Source of the DNA: Streptomyces sp. Ag109_O5-10
GTDB taxonomy: Bacteria; Actinomycetota; Actinomycetes; Streptomycetales; Streptomycetaceae
Assembly: GCF_900105755.1 (NCBI RefSeq)
Contig: NZ_FNTQ01000001.1
Location: forward strand, 6,386,001 to 6,450,000
Reading direction: 5' to 3'
DNA: 64,000 bases
Shown: piece by piece, positions 61,414-64,000 of the stretch
Position numbering within the stretch: position 1 is the first letter of the stretch
Layout: each line of letters starts with the position of its first letter
Program-made: the position numbers and the translations under genes
Notes under the pieces: generated by a model
What the model was told of the DNA's origin: nothing
Databases searched by the model: none
The model's input: only the letters and a program-made list of their open reading frames with translations

Positions 61414-61493
61414 GGCCAAGTTCCTCTGCCTTCTCGTCCTCGTACTGGCTGGCCGAGGGGATGCCGGCCGGATGAGGAGTGGGTCATCTGCGG

Positions 61494-62084
61494 CTAGCTG
61501 GTCAGCGCCGGCAACAGCAGGGCGTCCATGACCGCGATGAGCTGGTCGGCGTCCGCCTCGGTGCCGGTGAAGAGCTTCTCCACGAAGACGCTGCCCATCA
61601 GGAACATCTCGGAGTGCGCCAGAGCCGGATTGTCGGGACGGATCGTTCCGCGCTCGACGTGCCGGGCCAGGATCGTGCGCAGCGCGTCGAGGTAGGGGGC
61701 GAACAGGACATCCCTCAGGGCCTGGGCGAGGGCGGGGTCGGACACGACCGCCTGCCAGATTCCCAGCCTCGGGGCGCCCTCCGGGGGTGGCGCCGGCATC
61801 ATACGGGCCAGCGCCACCAGGTCGTCGCGGAGGCTACCGGCGTCGATGTGCGGCAGGGGCGGATACTTGCGCGCCATCATCGCCGTGATCACGAGCTTGG
61901 GCTTGTTCTCCCATTGCCGGTACAGCGTGGCCGTGCTCGCTTTCGTCCGTCTGGCCACCTCGTCCACGGTCGCCTGCTCGTAGCCGACCTCGGCGACCAG
62001 GTCGAAGGTGACGTCGAGGATCTCGCGCTCGCGCTCCTCCGTCAGCCGCTTGCGCCGGTTGGATGCCGGTGCCTGCTTGCTCAT
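61494..62084 (-). CDS. TetR family regulator of the reductase operon
   Basis: 196 residues from the ATG at 62084 (MSKQAPASNRRKR). HTH at about 18-66 (DLVAEVGYEQATVDEVARRTKASTATLYRQWENK). The C-terminal domain resembles the TetR_C_11-type. A palindromic operator with AAAAC/GTTTT half-sites lies 60-90 bases upstream, so it likely represses itself and the two reductase genes downstream. Confidence 0.92.
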   Translation of the reverse strand: MSKQAPASNRRKRLTEEREREILDVTFDLVAEVGYEQATVDEVARRTKASTATLYRQWENKPKLVITAMMARKYPPLPHIDAGSLRDDLVALARMMPAPPPEGAPRLGIWQAVVSDPALAQALRDVLFAPYLDALRTILARHVERGTIRPDNPALAHSEMFLMGSVFVEKLFTGTEADADQLIAVMDALLLPALTS

Positions 62085-62142
62085 CAGTGATTCCCGTCGT
62101 CCAAGTCGCCGGTCCATGACCGTCCGTCTGGACAGCAGGGAC

Positions 62143-62172
62143 CGAAAACGTGTTTTCGACAATACGTTTTCG
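62143..62172. promoter_or_regulatory. TetR operator, CGAAAACGTGTTTTCG type
   Basis: CGAAAACGTGTTTTCG at 62143-62158 (7-bp arms, two-base spacer) followed at 62164-62172 by ACGTTTTCG, a third half-site. AT-rich against the background and placed just upstream of the TetR gene. Confidence 0.7.
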
Positions 62173-62556
62173 ATAAGTGGTTATCAAGCCTGCCGCGAAG
62201 GGGCGTCGGCACGGCGGTATCGACGCCGCCCGGGAGGGCCGGGTGGCCGGCGGAAGCCTGACCGCGCCGCGTCGTCCGCCGAGGAGCCGGATACGGGGTG
62301 CGCACGACCCCGCGAGGTCCCGCCAGGCGAGCTTCGGGTACGAAGAGCGGGGTCAACGACGGCGACTTCGTCTCGGCCGGCGCCGACCAGGACCCGCTCG
62401 CGGGCAACCACGTCACCGGCGCCGACTTCAGCTACGCGGCGAAGCCGGCGCGGCGCCGCCTGCGCGGGCTGCCCGCGTTCGTCGTGACCAAGGACGGCGA
62501 ACACGTCTTCCTGCCCGGCGTCAACGGCCTGCACTACCTGGCCGACGGCCGCCGAG
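62173..62556 (+). pseudogene. Possible gene fragment, family not recognised
   Basis: A plus-strand frame (about 62334-62553) with protein-like composition (DGDFVSAGADQDPLAGNHV; RGLPAFVVTKDGEHVFLPG; NGLHYLADG) lacks a start with a ribosome-binding site and degenerates after LADG. I could not assign a family. The regular alternation of hydrophobic and polar residues makes it look like the middle of a former enzyme; it may equally be chance. Confidence 0.35.
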
Positions 62557-62850
62557 TCACGTCTGGGCGGCCCGGCCGGGCTTCTGCGTGCGGGCCTTCA
62601 CCGTAGGGGGGGTCGCCGCGGGTGCGCTGTTGCATCGTCGGTGTGCGCTGCGGGCGTTGGCGGGGTCGAGGAGGTCGCCCGCCCTTCGACGGGGGCTGCT
62701 CGTGGTCGAGGGTGAGGCGAGGGGGCGGCGGCCGTCGGCGTTGGCGGGGATGTTGTGGCCGCGGATCCAGCATGGGAGGCCGAGGGCTTTCTGCGCGGCG
62801 GCCGGGCGGCGGCAGGGGCGCCCGTTGCGGGGGTTGTCGACGGGCGCCAC
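62557..62850 (-). pseudogene. HNH endonuclease relic with compensating frameshifts
   Basis: Frame A gives RNGRPCRRPAAAQKALGLPCW, then DLLDPANARSAHRRCNS, the start and end of a small HNH domain. The catalytic middle, LTLDHEQPPSKGG, is in another frame between about 62679 and 62715, implying one lost base (near TCACC) and one gained base (near GGGCGACC) that cancel. The first zinc Cys pair is also broken (CWIR where CxxC is expected). The product would lack the His/Asp centre, so it is inactive unless the reads are wrong. Confidence 0.65.
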
Positions 62851-62854
62851 CTCC

Positions 62855-63136
62855 TTACGGCTGTGCGGTCTCCAGGCCCTTCAGGGTGTTGTCGACCTGC
62901 TCGCTGATGACTTCGGTGGCGAGTTTCTGCACGGTCTTGTCGTCGAGGCCGTCGCAGGCGGTGGGTCGGTCGGCGGGTGTGGCCTTGTCGCCTTGGGCGG
63001 CCGCCTTCTTGAAGTCCTTGACCATGGCGGCTTTGCAGGCGGCTGGGTCGGCCTCGGCGTCGGTGCCGCTGCTGCAGGCGGTGAGGGCGGCGGTGAGGGC
63101 GAGCAGTGCGGCGCAGGCGGCTGTGCGGGTGTTCAT
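62855..63136 (-). CDS. Small secreted lipoprotein
   Basis: 93 residues from the ATG at 63136 with AAGGGGG upstream. Signal peptide with lipobox (ALTACSS, Cys near 21), then a helical acidic/basic part (CKAAMVKDFKKAAAQGDK; CDGLDDKTVQKLATEVISEQ) with two further Cys. Resembles small streptomycete lipoproteins of unknown function. Monocistronic. Confidence 0.75.
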   Translation of the reverse strand: MNTRTAACAALLALTAALTACSSGTDAEADPAACKAAMVKDFKKAAAQGDKATPADRPTACDGLDDKTVQKLATEVISEQVDNTLKGLETAQP

Positions 63137-63307
63137 GGGTCCCCCTTGAGGGGGCATCATGCGCAGCGCCAGGGTGGCTGTGTGGTCGTTGTGGCGATGC
63201 TGTGACGCTGAACGCCGCCCGGCCTCTCCCGCACGGCTCACCGCTGCCCCTTCGCTCCAGGGCGGCGGCCGGCACGACGAAGCCCCGGCCGGGAGGCAAG
63301 TTCTACT

Positions 63308-63604
63308 GATCCCCGCAACACCCTGGAGTTCAGGGAGCTGCGGGGATCGTGGATTTCGAGGTGTTGAAGGCGAGGTTCTTCGAGGCGCTGGACCGGGAGG
63401 GCGGCTCGAATGAGAACACGAACGGCCTGCTTCGGCAGTACTTCCCCAAGGGCACCGACCTGTCCGCGCACAGTCCCGCAGACCTTGAACACGTCGCCCA
63501 GCAGCTCAACGGTCGGCCACGCAAGACGCTCGGCTGGAGAACCCCAGCCGAGCGTCTGCGTGATCTACTGATGGCCGCATAAGCCATCAGGTGTTGCGGG
63601 GATC
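63308..63604 (+). mobile_element. IS30-type insertion sequence remnant with terminal inverted repeats
   Basis: A 297-bp segment bounded by a perfect 15-bp inverted repeat: GATCCCCGCAACACC at 63308-63322 and GGTGTTGCGGGGATC at 63590-63604. It holds only the transposase C-terminus, so most of the element has been deleted. The left end is itself a foldback (63308-63348: GATCCCCGCA pairing with TGCGGGGATC, inner stem CCCTG/CAGGG). No target-site duplication is clear. It resembles a small non-autonomous element. Confidence 0.75.
63349..63582 (+). pseudogene. IS30-family transposase, C-terminal fragment
   Basis: 77 codons whose C-terminal part reads NENTNGLLRQYFPKGTDLS and then ADLEHVAQQLNGRPRKTLGW, the well-known end of IS30-family transposases after the DDE catalytic core. 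The N-terminal helix-turn-helix and the first two catalytic Asp residues are absent, so it cannot transpose by itself. Confidence 0.85.
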
Positions 63605-63646
63605 CCGAGAATCCGCCGGATGGCCGGGGCGCGCGGTGTGCACTGA

Positions 63647-63823
63647 TCAGCTGGGACTCGATAGGTCGAGCCAGATCTTTCGGAGCTTCTTGCCCGACGT
63701 CTCTACGTACAACGCGTGCTTCGTGGTTGCGCTGTTCTTGCTGGCGTGTTCGACGAAGGCCCTAAGGTCGTCGATCGTCAGGTCCCTACCGTTGCCGTTG
63801 AGGATGTGCTGATGCTCTGGCAT
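63647..63823 (-). CDS. Small hypothetical protein
   Basis: 58 residues (MPEHQHILNGNGRDLTIDDL, then a Lys/Ser-rich helical tail ending LDLSSPS). The ATG at 63823 was preferred over an upstream ATG at 63961 because the extra 46 residues are Pro/Arg-rich, although the ribosome-binding site is weak in either case. I have the impression of a small streptomycete family with NGRDLTI near the start, but cannot name it. Downstream of the IS remnant. Confidence 0.6.
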   Translation of the reverse strand: MPEHQHILNGNGRDLTIDDLRAFVEHASKNSATTKHALYVETSGKKLRKIWLDLSSPS

Positions 63824-63914
63824 GGGCACAGCATGCGGTGATGTTCGGCCCGCTGTCACTAGTGCGTGGAGCGCGGTGAAGCCCCGGCGGTGTGTGATCG
63901 GCCGGGGGAGCAGA

Positions 63915-64000
63915 ATGGGTTGGCTCATGGGCGGTCTCGGCGTCGTCGGGGATCTGTACATGATCTGGGATGCGACGCGGTCGTGGCAGTGGGGCTGTGA
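63915..64000 (+). CDS. Start of a small membrane-like protein, continues past the window
   Basis: ATG at 63915 with GGGGGAG five bases upstream opens a frame MGWLMGGLGVVGDLYMIWDA that is still open at the window edge. The Gly/hydrophobic start suggests a membrane segment. Too short to classify. Confidence 0.4.
   Translation, partial: MGWLMGGLGVVGDLYMIWDATRSWQWGC

Overview
The window is high-GC actinobacterial chromosome, almost certainly Streptomyces. The grounds are GC-rich third codon positions, GTG and TTG starts, DasR-, Zur- and GlnR-type sites of the streptomycete kind, an hrdA-type sigma factor next to dnaG, and a gene order (zinc-uptake lipoprotein / glyS / chitinase ... ppdK ... nirBD ... 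dgt, dnaG, hrdA) that I know from the conserved core of Streptomyces chromosomes. No replicon origin, rRNA operon, prophage or CRISPR array is present.

Layout. 1-4.3 kb: the N-terminal part of a ZnuA zinc-binding lipoprotein with a Zur-type box, glyS, a tandem repeat array, and a GH18 chitinase with a paired DasR-like site. 4.3-16.4 kb: an aldo/keto reductase with an altered active site, TetR and XRE regulators, secreted and hydrolytic proteins, a GAF-GAF-PP2C-ATPase signalling protein, two 14-TM drug-exporter-like MFS proteins, and a tRNA-dihydrouridine synthase. 16.5-27 kb: an alkaline-phosphatase-fold membrane protein with a long Ala/Glu-rich N-terminus, a ROK regulator divergent from two carbohydrate-active enzymes, and pyruvate phosphate dikinase. 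27-36 kb: small enzymes and regulators, among them a rhomboid protease with a frame break, a double Lrp/AsnC regulator divergent from an FMN-dependent hydroxy-acid oxidase, and an SDR/TetR pair with two clear operators. 36-44 kb: nirBD behind a repeat-bearing leader ORF and a GlnR-type box, a class F sortase with a neighbouring surface protein, a YceI protein and an M4 metalloprotease. 44-58 kb: housekeeping genes (a CbiX-like chelatase, dgt, a reductase, dnaG, hrdA), a heterodimeric ABC exporter and an FGGY kinase. 58.3-58.7 kb: two identical tRNA-Asn genes and one CAT-anticodon tRNA. 58.7-64 kb, beyond the tRNAs: accessory DNA with a PIN-toxin relic carrying a 37-bp triplication, a TetR-controlled reductase pair, an HNH endonuclease relic, a lipoprotein and an IS30-type remnant.

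A theme runs through the whole window. A family of GC-rich intergenic repeats (a core resembling GCGCAGTTCCCCGCGCCCC, in several copies split by a second palindromic cassette) lies just past gene 3' ends at nine places. It probably acts in transcript termination or as a non-coding repeat family.

The best candidates for something not well described are the in-frame 27-bp repeat ORF between a GlnR-type box and nirB, the nested dispersed repeats, the paired palindromes upstream of ppdK, and the decayed elements after the tRNA cluster. I did not find a convincing new multi-gene defence or biosynthetic system.
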